32,657 bases of DNA from an uncultured beta proteobacterium (GCA_903928055.1 CAIYPG010000058.1:1-32657), one strand, 5' to 3'; shown: positions 15,658 to 24,511, numbered from the stretch's first letter. The notes: generated by a model from the sequence alone, not told the origin. Numbers and translations are program-made.

Positions 15658-16641
15658 TCACTCGATCCTGATGTTGTTTTCCTTGACGAGCTTCCTCCAG
15701 TGCTCGACTTCGGTGACCAGCAGTTTCCTGAAGGCCTCCGGCGACCCGCCGGTCACGACCGAGTCAAGCGCCTCGAAGGACTTTACCGCCTTTGGTGAAT
15801 TGATCGCCTTCGCAAAATCCGCATTCAGCTTGTCGACGATGGCAGGCGGCGTGCCACCCGGGGCAAGTACCCCCACCCAGCCGGGATAGGAGAAACCGGG
15901 AATGCCGTATTCGGCAGGCGAGCGTTCCGCCACGGTACGCATGCCGGGGAGGACTGCAGTACGCGATCCGGTAAGGATCGCCAGTATCCGGATCTTTCCG
16001 GCCTTCATTTGCGGCAGTGCCGTCACGATGCCTTTGGGCGAGGAGTCAATGCGCCCGGAAATCAGGTCGACCTCCGCCTGCGCGCCGCCCTTGTAGTGAA
16101 TGAAGTTGAGCCTGGCACCGGTACCCGATGCCAGCCATTCGCCAGTCATGTGCAGCGCGCCACCCGCCCCCACCGTGCTCCAGGTCACCTTGCCCGGATT
16201 GGCCTTGGCATAGGCAATATATTCCTCGTAGGTCTTGGCGGGAAAGTCGGGGCGAACGGCCAGCACGAAGATCTTCATCGTGGTCTGTATGACCGGGGCG
16301 AGATCCCTGAAGGTGTCGTAGGGAAGGTCTTCGCGGAAAGCCGGCAGCATGGAGATGGTGGCCGCCGTATAGACCAGCGTATGCCCGTCCGGCGCCGCCC
16401 GCGTGACAAAGTTGTTGGCGATGATGCCGCCTGCGCCAGGCTTGTAATCGATCAGCAGTCCCTGCTTCCAGACCTCGGCAAGGTTTTCCTGATAGATGCG
16501 CAGTTCGGCATCCGAAGTATTTCCCGGCGGATAGGGACTCACCAGCGTCACCGGCTTGGAAGGAAAGCTGGCGACCCCTTGTGCAAGGGCCGCCCCGGAC
16601 ATTAGCAAGGCAGGCAGAATCAAAAACCGGAAATGCTTCAT
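15658..16641 (-). CDS. Bug/TctC family tripartite tricarboxylate receptor (trio member 3)
   Basis: A periplasmic solute receptor of 327 residues with a signal peptide cleaved after GAALA. The mature chain starts near FPSKPVTLVSPYPPG. It belongs to the group with LLIDYKPGAGGIIAN in place of the usual VENRPGAGG, followed by APDGHTLVYT, KVTWSTVGAGGALHM, NFIHYKGGAQAE and C-terminal WRKLVKENNI. Bug proteins bind carboxylates and normally serve TctAB, which is absent here. The ATG at 16641 is preferred because AAGGAG lies seven bases upstream; 16647 is too close. It is the last of three tandem receptor genes, 100 bp after the second, and converges with the phytase-like gene. Confidence 0.92.
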   Translation of the reverse strand: MKHFRFLILPALLMSGAALAQGVASFPSKPVTLVSPYPPGNTSDAELRIYQENLAEVWKQGLLIDYKPGAGGIIANNFVTRAAPDGHTLVYTAATISMLPAFREDLPYDTFRDLAPVIQTTMKIFVLAVRPDFPAKTYEEYIAYAKANPGKVTWSTVGAGGALHMTGEWLASGTGARLNFIHYKGGAQAEVDLISGRIDSSPKGIVTALPQMKAGKIRILAILTGSRTAVLPGMRTVAERSPAEYGIPGFSYPGWVGVLAPGGTPPAIVDKLNADFAKAINSPKAVKSFEALDSVVTGGSPEAFRKLLVTEVEHWRKLVKENNIRIE

Positions 16642-16741
16642 CGCCATTCTCCTTAGTTGTTCTTGATGACCTTGGTGCGCTTCTCCGAATCCCTCCCGTG
16701 CCCGCTTTCTTTTTCCTGCTAACCGCTGCCTGATGGCGAAA

Positions 16742-17710
16742 TCAGTCTTCCGACTTGATGTTGTTGTCCTTCACCAGTTTCTTCCAGACACCCATTTCGT
16801 TGGCCAGCAGCTTGCGGAATTCTTCAGGCGTGCTGCCCACCGGCGTGGTGCCCTGCGTCTCCCACATCTTCATCGCCTTGGGCGTGGTGATCGCCGCCTT
16901 GAAGGCTGCCGCCAGCTGGTTGATGACGGGCCCCGGCGTGCCGCCGGTGGTCATGATCCCGATCCAGCCCGGATAGGCGTAGCCGGGAATTCCCTGCTCG
17001 GCCACGGTCTTGACACCGGGCAACAGTGGCGAGCGGTCCGCCGAGATCACGGCGATGACCTTGACCTTGCCCGATTTGATGATGGGCAGCGCACTGATGA
17101 ATGCCTTGGGCGATGAGTCGATGCGGCCGGACAGCAGGTCGAGTTCCGCTGTGGCCGAACCCTTGTAGTGCACGAACAGCAACTTGATGCCTGCACCCGC
17201 CGCCAGCCATTCGCCGGACATGTGCAGCGCGCCGCCGGGCCCGACGGTGCTCCAGGTCACCTTGCCCGGATTGGCCTTGGCATAGGCGACATACTCCTGG
17301 AAGTTGTTCGCCGGCAGCGACGGATGGGCGACCAGCACGAAGGTTCGCTGCGTCGTCAAGGTGACTGGCGCCAGATCCTTCAGCAGGTCGAAGTTCAGGT
17401 CTTCCTTGAAGGCGGGCAGGATGGTCGAGGTGGCCACGGTGTAGATCAGCGTATAGCCGTCAGGCTTCTGCTTGGCCACATAGCTCTGGGCGATCATGTT
17501 GCTGGCCCCCGGCTTGTAATCGATCAACAGCTGCTGTTTGAAATGTTCCGTCAATCCTTCCTGATAGATGCGCGCCTCATTGTCGGAACTCGAACCCGGC
17601 GTGTAAGGCATGATCAGCGTGATTGGCCGGCTCGGAAAACTCTGTGCTGCGGCCAGGGATGGGAACAGGACAGCGGCACCTATCGCCGCTGCAACACAAA
17701 GCGATTTCAT
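16742..17710 (-). CDS. Bug/TctC family receptor (trio member 2)
   Basis: A periplasmic receptor of 322 residues with a signal peptide (MKSLCVAAAIGAAVLF, cleavage after AAA before QSFPSRP). Family blocks are MPYTPGSSSDNEARIYQEGL, LLIDYKPGASNMIAQ, KPDGYTLIYT, KVTWSTVGPGGALHMSGEW, LFVHYKGSATAELDLLSG, YPGWIGIMTTGGTP and WKKLVKDNNIKSED. It closely resembles the flanking receptors, so the trio likely arose by duplication. The ATG at 17710 follows AAGGAG at about ten bases; the frame extends to 17779 without family features. It lies 81 bp after trio member 1. Confidence 0.92.
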   Translation of the reverse strand: MKSLCVAAAIGAAVLFPSLAAAQSFPSRPITLIMPYTPGSSSDNEARIYQEGLTEHFKQQLLIDYKPGASNMIAQSYVAKQKPDGYTLIYTVATSTILPAFKEDLNFDLLKDLAPVTLTTQRTFVLVAHPSLPANNFQEYVAYAKANPGKVTWSTVGPGGALHMSGEWLAAGAGIKLLFVHYKGSATAELDLLSGRIDSSPKAFISALPIIKSGKVKVIAVISADRSPLLPGVKTVAEQGIPGYAYPGWIGIMTTGGTPGPVINQLAAAFKAAITTPKAMKMWETQGTTPVGSTPEEFRKLLANEMGVWKKLVKDNNIKSED

Positions 17711-17791
17711 CAAAACACTCTCCTTGGGTGATGCAACACGAAATTCTCCAGGGCCCATGCACAAAACGCGGAGCCTCATTCGTTGAACGCC

Positions 17792-18793
17792 TTACTCGGC
17801 GTCGTACTTGATGTTGTTTTCCTTCACCAGCCTTTTCCAAACCACGGTCTCTGCAAGCAACTGCTTGCGAAACTCTTCCGGCGTCGAGCCGACCACGTCC
17901 GTCCCCTGCGACTCCCAGACCTTCATGGCCTTGGGCGTGCTGATGACCTTGACCATGCCGGCATGCAGTCTGTCCACGATGTCCCTGGGAACATTGCCGC
18001 CGGTGACCAGTCCCACCCAGCTTGGATAGTTGTATCCGGGCACCCCCATCTCATCCACGGTCTTCACGTCGGGCAGCAGCGAGGTGCGCTTGTTCGTGAT
18101 GATGGCGAGCACCCTGATCCTGCCCTGCTTCACCAGCGGCAGCGCGCTAACCATGCCCTTGGGCGCGGAATCAATGCGACCGGCCAGCATGTCGAGTTCA
18201 GCCTGCGAGGAACCCTTGTAGTGGACAAAGGTCAGCTTCATGTTGTTCGCGCTTGCCAGCCATTCACCGGACATGTGCAGCGCACCGCCCGCACCCACCG
18301 TGCTCCAGGTGACCTTTCCCGGATTCGCCTTCACGTAAGCGACGTATTCCTGATAGGTATTGGCGGGAAAATCCTTGCGCACCGCCAGCACGAATACCCG
18401 GCGCGTGGTCTGGATCACGGGCGTGAGATCCTTCTGCCAGTCATAGGGAATGTCATCGCGCACTGCCGGCAGGATGCCCAGGGTCGCCGGCACGTAGGCA
18501 ATGGTATGTCCATCGGGCGGCGCCTTGATCACCGCACTGTTGGCAATAATGCCGCTGCCGCCGGGCTTGTAGTCGATCAGCAGGTTCTGCTTGAAGATTT
18601 CAGGAAAATTCTCCTGGTAGACGCGCGCCTCCAGGTCCGAGGTTGACCCCGGTGTGTACGGCATGATCAATGTGACGGGCTTCCAGGGATAGTTCGCCGC
18701 AGTCTGGGCCACAGACTGCGCCAGCGCCCCCCCGGACAGCAATGCAACCAGAGCAGCCAGCAGGAAATGCGCGGCAAAACGGTAAGACAACAT
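17792..18793 (-). CDS. Bug/TctC family receptor (trio member 1)
   Basis: A periplasmic receptor of 333 residues with a signal peptide ending in GGALA before QSVAQ. It carries MPYTPGSTSDLEARVYQENF, LLIDYKPGGSGIIAN, PPDGHTIAYVPAT, KVTWSTVGAGGALHMSGEW, TFVHYKGSSQAELDMLAGR and WKRLVKENNIKYD. The ATG at 18793 follows GGAGGAGG; longer frame starts up to 18886 have no support. It is the first gene of the tandem trio and is divergent from a LysR regulator 232 bp away, the usual position for a regulated target. The ligand is unknown. Confidence 0.92.
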   Translation of the reverse strand: MLSYRFAAHFLLAALVALLSGGALAQSVAQTAANYPWKPVTLIMPYTPGSTSDLEARVYQENFPEIFKQNLLIDYKPGGSGIIANSAVIKAPPDGHTIAYVPATLGILPAVRDDIPYDWQKDLTPVIQTTRRVFVLAVRKDFPANTYQEYVAYVKANPGKVTWSTVGAGGALHMSGEWLASANNMKLTFVHYKGSSQAELDMLAGRIDSAPKGMVSALPLVKQGRIRVLAIITNKRTSLLPDVKTVDEMGVPGYNYPSWVGLVTGGNVPRDIVDRLHAGMVKVISTPKAMKVWESQGTDVVGSTPEEFRKQLLAETVVWKRLVKENNIKYDAE

Positions 18794-19025
18794 GATCTCA
18801 TCCTCCTCCAAGAGTTTGACATCAGACGACATGCGAACTGCCGGCCATGACGATCCGGACGGCGTGGCCGTAACTATAGCGACCAAAGGGAAAATCCGGT
18901 TTTACTTATTAAACACACAATCCAAATTGAATTTCCCGCTTTGTCGTAGAATCATATGCTGCAGTGCCGCGACGATGCCGGCATTGCCATGGAAAACCGG
19001 CATGAACCCGCATTGAAGGCCCAGC
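18794..19025. promoter_or_regulatory. Divergent control region between the Bug trio and LysR
   Basis: An AT-rich stretch (about 18880-18960) lies in this 232-bp gap. It contains an imperfect inverted repeat, CAAAGGGAAAAT (18884-18895) against AATTTCCCGCTTTG (18930-18943). A possible plus-strand -10 for lysR is TAGAAT at 18947-18952. LysR proteins typically bind such divergent gaps; the exact site is a guess. Confidence 0.4.
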
Positions 19026-19997
19026 ATGGACAGACTCCTCACCGCAATGAAAGTGTTTGTCGCCTCGGCGCAGGCGGGCAATTTCTCGCTCGCAGCGCGC
19101 CGCATGGAGCTCTCCACGAGCACGGTATCGGCCATGATCCGGGGCCTGGAAAACCACCTCGGCATCCGTCTGATCAACCGCACCACCCGGCGCATGCATC
19201 TCACCGATGACGGCAAGACCTACTTCGAGCGCTGCAAGCACATTCTGGCCGAGATCGAGGACACCGAGAACTCCATCGCCAGCAATCGCGTGCAACCCAA
19301 GGGGCACCTGAAGGTTGACCTGCCCACCGGTTTCGGCCGGCAGTACCTGGTGCCCGCACTGTCTGCATTCACCGAAAAGTATCCGGACGTGAAACTCACT
19401 CTGCTCATGACCGACCGTCAGGCCGACCTGGTGGACGCCGGGGTGGACATCGCCCTGCGCGCCGGCCGCCTCGAGGATTCGACTTTCATGGCACGGCGCG
19501 TCTACACGGCGCGTTTTGTCGCCTGCGCCTCGCCCTCCTTCCTCGCGCGGCACGGTGTGCCGCGCAGCCCGCAGCATCTCGCGAACTACTCCTGCCTGGG
19601 CTTCATCTATCCGCTCACCGACAAGGTCATCCCCTGGGTGTTTCGCAAGGACGGCAAAACCTACCGGCATCAGCCCGATGGCCACCTCAACATGAACAGC
19701 GCCGATGCGCTCATGGAGGCCGCGCTCTACGGTGAGGGAATCATCTACAGTTACGACATTTCCGTGGCACGTGCCGTTGCCTCCGGCGGCCTGGTTCCCA
19801 TTCTGGAGAGCTGGAAAACACTCACCACGCCGCTGTCACTGGTTTATCCGCAGTCGCGCCATCTGTCGGCCAAGGTCCGGGCATTCTCGGATTTTGTCGC
19901 CGGGCTGTTCCCCGCCTCCCGCGCCGAGCCGCATGTCGATGATGTGAAGCCGGTCAGCCGCAAGCCTGCGGCAAGCAGGAAAGCCGTGTCCGCCTGA
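19026..19997 (+). CDS. LysR-family transcriptional regulator
   Basis: This is a 323-residue regulator. The N-terminal winged helix (about 3-62) reads LLTAMKVFVASAQAGNFSLA, then RRMELSTSTVSAMIRGLENHLG, RLINRTTRRMHLTDDG. The C-terminal substrate-binding domain (about 92-295) has GHLKVDLPTGFGRQYLVPAL and VDIALRAGRLEDSTFMARR, most like the CrgA/DmlR/PecT group. The tail is Lys/Arg/Pro-rich. It is divergent from the three Bug receptors, so it probably controls them in response to the imported acid or a product. It converges with the acyl-CoA dehydrogenase gene; two hairpins separate them. Confidence 0.93.
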   Translation: MDRLLTAMKVFVASAQAGNFSLAARRMELSTSTVSAMIRGLENHLGIRLINRTTRRMHLTDDGKTYFERCKHILAEIEDTENSIASNRVQPKGHLKVDLPTGFGRQYLVPALSAFTEKYPDVKLTLLMTDRQADLVDAGVDIALRAGRLEDSTFMARRVYTARFVACASPSFLARHGVPRSPQHLANYSCLGFIYPLTDKVIPWVFRKDGKTYRHQPDGHLNMNSADALMEAALYGEGIIYSYDISVARAVASGGLVPILESWKTLTTPLSLVYPQSRHLSAKVRAFSDFVAGLFPASRAEPHVDDVKPVSRKPAASRKAVSA

Positions 19998-20041
19998 CCA
20001 GGTCTTTCGCCACTTCACACATTCCCGCAGCCCGAAATGCA

Positions 20042-20063
20042 ACCGGGCCCTCACGGGCCCGGT
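20042..20063. terminator. Bidirectional hairpin between lysR and the double ACAD gene
   Basis: A perfect 9-bp stem (ACCGGGCCC/GGGCCCGGT) with a TCAC loop. It lies between two convergent genes and is stable on either strand. The flanking T tracts are poor, so efficiency is uncertain. Confidence 0.6.
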
Positions 20064-20073
20064 CTGTTACTGC

Positions 20074-20092
20074 TGCGGCCATTGCGGCCGCA
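20074..20092 (+). terminator. Second hairpin in the convergent gap
   Basis: A 7-bp perfect stem (TGCGGCC/GGCCGCA) with a 5-base loop, followed on the plus strand by TATGATCTTTT. This is a plausible weak intrinsic terminator for lysR and a barrier just after the acyl-CoA dehydrogenase stop. Confidence 0.4.
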
Positions 20093-20108
20093 TATGATCT
20101 TTTGCCAA

Positions 20109-22478
20109 TTACGTCAGGCCCAGCACCCGCTTGGAGAGCACATTGCGCTGGATGTCGTTCGTGCCCGAGGCGATGACACCGGGGAAGAACAGGCAGTAGT
20201 TCGCATGGACGTCGACCTTGACGTCGCCGAACGCCAGTTCGCCGCTCAGCATGCCTGCACCACCACAAGCCTCCACCATCAGGCCGACCAGGCGCATGTT
20301 CGTCTCCGACGCCCAGATCTTCAGCATCGAGATACCCGGCCCTGGATTGCCGCCACTGGACACCACGTCGGCGTACTGCCCGAATACCTTGCCCAGGTCA
20401 TACACATCCATTTCCAGCTTGGTGTACTTGGAGCGGAACTCGGGGTCATCCCAGATGCCGCGCTGCTTGGCGATGTCGCGCATCTTGTTCAGCGGATACT
20501 GCGGCCGGCGCGGCGAGCCGCTGTTCAACCGCTCGAAGCCGAGCAGGCCCTTGGCGATCGTCCAGCCCTGATTGACCTGGCCCACCATGTTCCTGGCCGG
20601 CACGCGAACATTGTCGAAGAAGGTCTGGCAAAACGGCTCCTCGCCGGGCAGCGTGCGGATCGGACGAAGTGTCAGGCCCGGGGTGCTCATGTCCACCAGG
20701 AAGAAGCTGATGCCGCTCTGCTTCTTGGCTTCCTTGTCGGTGCGCGCCAGCACGTAGATGTGGTTCGCTTCCTTCGCGCCCGAGGTCCAGATCTTCGAGC
20801 CGTTGATCACCCAGTGGTCGCCATCGCGCACTGCATGCGTCTGCAGGCTGGCCAGGTCGGAACCGGAATTCGGCTCGGAATAGCCCTGGCACCAGATGTG
20901 CTCGGCCGACATGATCTTCGGGATGAACTCGTTCTGCTGCTCCGGGCTGCCGTACTTCATCAGCATCGGGCCAACCATGGTCATGCCCTGCTCCAGCACA
21001 CGCACGGCGCCGACACGCTCACGCTCTTCGAGGAAGATCACCTGCTTGGCAGGCGAGAGTTCCATGCCGCCCCACTGGCGCGGCCAGGCTGGCGCCAGCC
21101 AGCCATATTTGGACATGAGCTTCATGAAATCGTGAATCTCTTCCTTGTGCAGCTTGCGCTGGGCAAAGCGGAATTGCCTGGGGAAGTGCTTGTCGAAAAA
21201 GGCCGAGGCTTCGACCCGGAACTGGTCATCGGTGAGGGCATTCCAGTCGGTGTCCGCGGGACGCTCCCCGGGCGAACCGGGAAGGTCGGCCGGCTTGATC
21301 TTCGCCAGCCGCGCTGCTGCATCCGCATCGGCATCGCCGTGGGTCGTGCGTGTCGCATCGAAACGGCGGCGGTGCTCGGCGGCATTGCCCATCCACGCCG
21401 AGAGCACCAGCGAGCGCTTCAGATAAAGGCCGGCATCGTAGTCATCGGTGAAGCCGATCGCGCCATGCAGGCGGATGCACTCGCGCGCAAGGTCAATGCC
21501 GCCGTCGGCGCAGCGTGATTTCACCCGGCTGGCCAGCTCGGCCAGACGATCTGCATTGCAGCCGCTGTCGATTTCCTGGAGCACATGGTCAACCAGCGCG
21601 CCGGAGAGTTCCTTCTGGATCCACAGGTCAACGGCACGGTGCTGCAGCGCCTGGAAACTGCCAATCGCCACGCCGAACTGTACGCGCGTCTTCATGTAGT
21701 TGAGCGTCAGCTCCAGTACGTTCGTCTGGCAGCCCAGCAGTTCCACGCTTGCGATGACCGTGGCTTCATCAATCGCACGCTTGAGCGCAGCTTCGGCCTT
21801 CTTACCCGAAGCAACGACAGCGTCTGCGGCAACCTGCGCGTCCTTGAACGTCAGCAGCCCGCAGAACGTGCCATCGACGCGGCGCTCAAGCTTCGTGTCG
21901 ATGCCCTTGGTGTTTGCCGGAATGTAGTAAAGGCCGGTCTTGCCGCCCTCGACAGCCGAGACAATGAAGCCATCGGCCGCTGCAGCCGGCGTGACAAAGC
22001 GCTTGGTGCCGGTCAGTGCGAAGCCGTTCGCATTCTTCGTCGCCTTGAGCGCAGCCTTGAGGTCAGTACTGGCAAGGCTTTCCTGCCAGGCCAGGGAGAC
22101 GATGAGCTTGCCCTCGACCATCTGCGGGATGAGTTTCTTCTTCAGCGCTTCATTGTCACCATGCAGCAAGGCACCGGTCGCGAGCACCGCGCAGGCGGTG
22201 ACCGGCTCGGGGATCAGCGCGCCGCCGAGGCCGCGGGCAACGATGCCCAGTTCGGTGAAGCCGAGGCCCTGGCCGCCGTATTCCTCGGGGACATGGATGC
22301 CCAGCCAGCCCTGCTCGGCAATGCTGCCCCACAGGTTGCGGTCGAAGCCCGGCTGCGTGTCACGCAGCGCACGCACGCGCTTGATCGAGGTTGCGCGCTC
22401 GACAAAGGTGTTGACCGCATCCGCCAGCATCCGCCAGTCGTCACTGCGTTCCGATTGGTCCTTGAGTACTGCGCTCAT
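20109..22478 (-). CDS. Double (fused) acyl-CoA dehydrogenase
   Basis: This 789-residue protein contains two complete acyl-CoA dehydrogenase units, about 1-380 and 412-789, joined by an Ala/Asp/Pro linker. Unit 2 keeps the FAD/substrate motif YSEPNSGSDLASLQT with WVINGSKIWTSGA, and ends SGTNDIQRNVLSKRVLGL. Unit 1 has a degenerate WQESLASTDLKAA motif but a good C-terminal RVQFGVAIGSFQALQHRAVD. The pair resembles heteromeric ACADs such as PimC/PimD or the actinobacterial FadE pairs fused into one chain. The usual Glu before GT(N)xIQR is S771 in unit 2 and M363 in unit 1, so the catalytic base must lie elsewhere. The ATG follows GAGGAG. It is the last gene of the SDR-Bug-ACAD set and probably oxidises a branched or cyclic acyl-CoA. 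Confidence 0.9.
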   Translation of the reverse strand: MSAVLKDQSERSDDWRMLADAVNTFVERATSIKRVRALRDTQPGFDRNLWGSIAEQGWLGIHVPEEYGGQGLGFTELGIVARGLGGALIPEPVTACAVLATGALLHGDNEALKKKLIPQMVEGKLIVSLAWQESLASTDLKAALKATKNANGFALTGTKRFVTPAAAADGFIVSAVEGGKTGLYYIPANTKGIDTKLERRVDGTFCGLLTFKDAQVAADAVVASGKKAEAALKRAIDEATVIASVELLGCQTNVLELTLNYMKTRVQFGVAIGSFQALQHRAVDLWIQKELSGALVDHVLQEIDSGCNADRLAELASRVKSRCADGGIDLARECIRLHGAIGFTDDYDAGLYLKRSLVLSAWMGNAAEHRRRFDATRTTHGDADADAAARLAKIKPADLPGSPGERPADTDWNALTDDQFRVEASAFFDKHFPRQFRFAQRKLHKEEIHDFMKLMSKYGWLAPAWPRQWGGMELSPAKQVIFLEERERVGAVRVLEQGMTMVGPMLMKYGSPEQQNEFIPKIMSAEHIWCQGYSEPNSGSDLASLQTHAVRDGDHWVINGSKIWTSGAKEANHIYVLARTDKEAKKQSGISFFLVDMSTPGLTLRPIRTLPGEEPFCQTFFDNVRVPARNMVGQVNQGWTIAKGLLGFERLNSGSPRRPQYPLNKMRDIAKQRGIWDDPEFRSKYTKLEMDVYDLGKVFGQYADVVSSGGNPGPGISMLKIWASETNMRLVGLMVEACGGAGMLSGELAFGDVKVDVHANYCLFFPGVIASGTNDIQRNVLSKRVLGLT

Positions 22479-22556
22479 GGCATTTCTCCTCGTTTGTTTG
22501 TGCGTTTGACGCGCGCGGGCGGTGAGCCCGTCTGTTTGACTGGCTGCCGGGGCAGC

Positions 22557-23555
22557 CTACTCTTCCAGCTTGATGCTGTTTTCCACCGCGACTTTTTTCC
22601 AGCGGGCGATTTCCGTCACCAGCAGCTTCTGGAACGCTTCGGGCGTACTGCCGACGAGTTCCGTGCCGTCGATGGCTGCGCGCTTCAGCATGTCCGGCAT
22701 CCTGGCGATCTTCGCCAGTTCGCTGCTCAGCTTGTTCAGGATGGGGGCAGGTGTTCCGCCGGTGGTGATGATGCCTCCCCAGCCCGAATAATCGAAATCC
22801 GTCACGCCCTGCTCCGCCACCGTTTTGACATCCGGCAGCAGTGGCGAACGGGTGTTGCTCAGCACCGCAATGATGCGCAGCTTGCCCGCCTTCACCATGG
22901 GCAGGCCGTTGTAAACAGTGGAAGGCACGACGTCGACACGTCCCGCCACGGCATCCAGTTGCGCGGGGCCCGCGCCCTTGTAATGCACATAGGTGACCTT
23001 GCCGCCGATTTCATTGTGCAGCCAGGCACCAACCATGTGGTAGATCCCGCCCGCGCCGGAAGTGCCGAAGTTCACCTTGCCCGGATTGGCCTTCACATAG
23101 GCAACGTACTCGGGCCAGTTCTTTGCCGGAAACGCCGGATGCGCCAGCAGCATCGTGGACCGCCGGTGCATCAGCGACACGCCGGCAATGTCCTTCGCGG
23201 TATCAAAGCTCAGATCCGAGTACAGCGCCGGATTGACGCTCAGGCCGGAGGTCACGCTGCCAAGGATGTAGCCATCGGGTTTCGCCTTGGCGATGTAGGC
23301 CGTCCCTATCGTGGAGCCGGCCCCCGCCTTGTAGTCGATGACAAAGGGCTTGCCCAGCCCCTCGCTCAGTTTCTGCGCATACAACCGCGTATCGCCGTCA
23401 GTCGGCCCGCCGGCAGGATACGGAATGATGATGGTGACAACCTTCGATGGATAGGCCGCTGCGTTCTCCTGGGCGGCTGCGCCACCCGGGAGAAGCGCCG
23501 CAACCGCCGCCGCACCGCACAGCATGCGATACAACGACGGGCGGCCCATGCTCAT
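22557..23555 (-). CDS. Bug/TctC family receptor coupled to SDR and ACAD
   Basis: A periplasmic receptor of 332 residues with a signal peptide (Arg at 5 and 10, cleavage near GGAAA before QENAA). It has IIIPYPAGGPTDGDTRLYAQ, VIDYKAGAGSTIGTAYIAK, KPDGYILGSVTSG, KVNFGTSGAGGIYHMVGAW, TYVHYKGAGPAQLDAVAGR and WKKVAVENSIKLEE. It is thus related to the IDYK-type trio. Its ATG overlaps the stop of the SDR gene as ATGA, so it is translated from the same message, and the double ACAD starts 78 bp downstream. This ties solute capture to an acyl-CoA pathway. An alternative ATG lies two codons in. Confidence 0.92.
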   Translation of the reverse strand: MSMGRPSLYRMLCGAAAVAALLPGGAAAQENAAAYPSKVVTIIIPYPAGGPTDGDTRLYAQKLSEGLGKPFVIDYKAGAGSTIGTAYIAKAKPDGYILGSVTSGLSVNPALYSDLSFDTAKDIAGVSLMHRRSTMLLAHPAFPAKNWPEYVAYVKANPGKVNFGTSGAGGIYHMVGAWLHNEIGGKVTYVHYKGAGPAQLDAVAGRVDVVPSTVYNGLPMVKAGKLRIIAVLSNTRSPLLPDVKTVAEQGVTDFDYSGWGGIITTGGTPAPILNKLSSELAKIARMPDMLKRAAIDGTELVGSTPEAFQKLLVTEIARWKKVAVENSIKLEE

Positions 23556-24511
23556 CGCTGGCTGACGTACTTCTGCGCTTCGGCAGGCTTCACAGCCGGG
23601 GTGACCGACGTGGTGCCCTTCATCATCTCCGGAACCTTCTTCGCCAGTTCGTCGATGGTGAACATGCCGCTCTCTTCTTCCTTGGTGATCTGCTTCATGG
23701 TCTCGCCAAAGTAGTAGTTCGACAGTTCGCCGCGCTCAACGTGGAAGGTCTGGCCATTGATGTAATAGGCCTCGTCCGTGCACAGGTAGCCGATGAACGG
23801 CGCGATGTACTCGGGACCGCGCGGAATGCTCTGGCGGTCGTATTCAGCCTGGGTCATCAGGCCGGCCTTCAGCTTGCGGTCACGGTTCGCCTTCACTTCC
23901 GGGGTCAGCGTCATGCGTGTGTCGGCCGAGGGGCAGATCGCGTTGCAGGTGATGCCGTACTTGAAAGCTTCCTTGGCGATGGAACGTGACAGGCCGATGA
24001 TGCCGGCCTTGGCTGCCGAGTAGTTGCACTGGCCGACCGAGCCCTTGAAGGCGGCGGACGAGAAGTTGATGACGCGGCCAAAACCGGCCTGGCGCTGATA
24101 GGACAGCGCATGTTTGGACATGTTCCACATGCCCTTCAGGTGCACGTTGATGACCAGGTCGAAGTCTTCCTCGGTCATGTTCCAGATCATGCGCTCGCGC
24201 AGGATGCCGGCAACGTTGATCATGAGGTCGATGCTGCCGAATTCCTTGACGCAGCGATCCACCATGCCCTTGGCCAGCTTGAAATCGCCCACCGAATCAT
24301 GGGCGGCGATTGCCGTGCCGCCTGCCTTGGTGATCTCGGCGACCACTGCGTCAGCGGGACTCTCCGTGGTTGCCTCGCCGCTGCGGCCTGCACCGGTGTC
24401 ACACACCATGACCTTGGCGCCTTCCTTGGCCAGCAACAGCGCGATGTCGCGCCCTACGCCACGTCCTGCACCGGTAACAATGGCCGACCTACCCTTGAGA
24501 TGCTGCGTCAT
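23552..24511 (-). CDS. Short-chain dehydrogenase/reductase
   Basis: This 319-residue classical SDR has the cofactor motif TGAGRGVG (13-20), the stabilising NVAG (99-102), and the catalytic set S151, Y164 and K168 (NYSAAKAG). The length and C-terminal extension (after about 260) resemble 3-hydroxyacyl-CoA dehydrogenases related to the HSD17B4/FOX2 N-terminal domain. An acyl-CoA beta-oxidation step is thus likely, in keeping with the downstream acyl-CoA dehydrogenase. The ATG at 24511 follows AAGGAG at good spacing; the frame continues upstream to 24883 but that part lacks SDR features and a ribosome site. It is the first gene of a three-gene unit. Confidence 0.91.
   Translation of the reverse strand: MTQHLKGRSAIVTGAGRGVGRDIALLLAKEGAKVMVCDTGAGRSGEATTESPADAVVAEITKAGGTAIAAHDSVGDFKLAKGMVDRCVKEFGSIDLMINVAGILRERMIWNMTEEDFDLVINVHLKGMWNMSKHALSYQRQAGFGRVINFSSAAFKGSVGQCNYSAAKAGIIGLSRSIAKEAFKYGITCNAICPSADTRMTLTPEVKANRDRKLKAGLMTQAEYDRQSIPRGPEYIAPFIGYLCTDEAYYINGQTFHVERGELSNYYFGETMKQITKEEESGMFTIDELAKKVPEMMKGTTSVTPAVKPAEAQKYVSQR

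Noticed and set aside
21585..23714. 709-codon plus-strand open frame opposite the ACAD, Bug and SDR genes
   Set aside because: It spans three well-supported minus-strand genes and shows no domain; its length is a GC-rich artefact.
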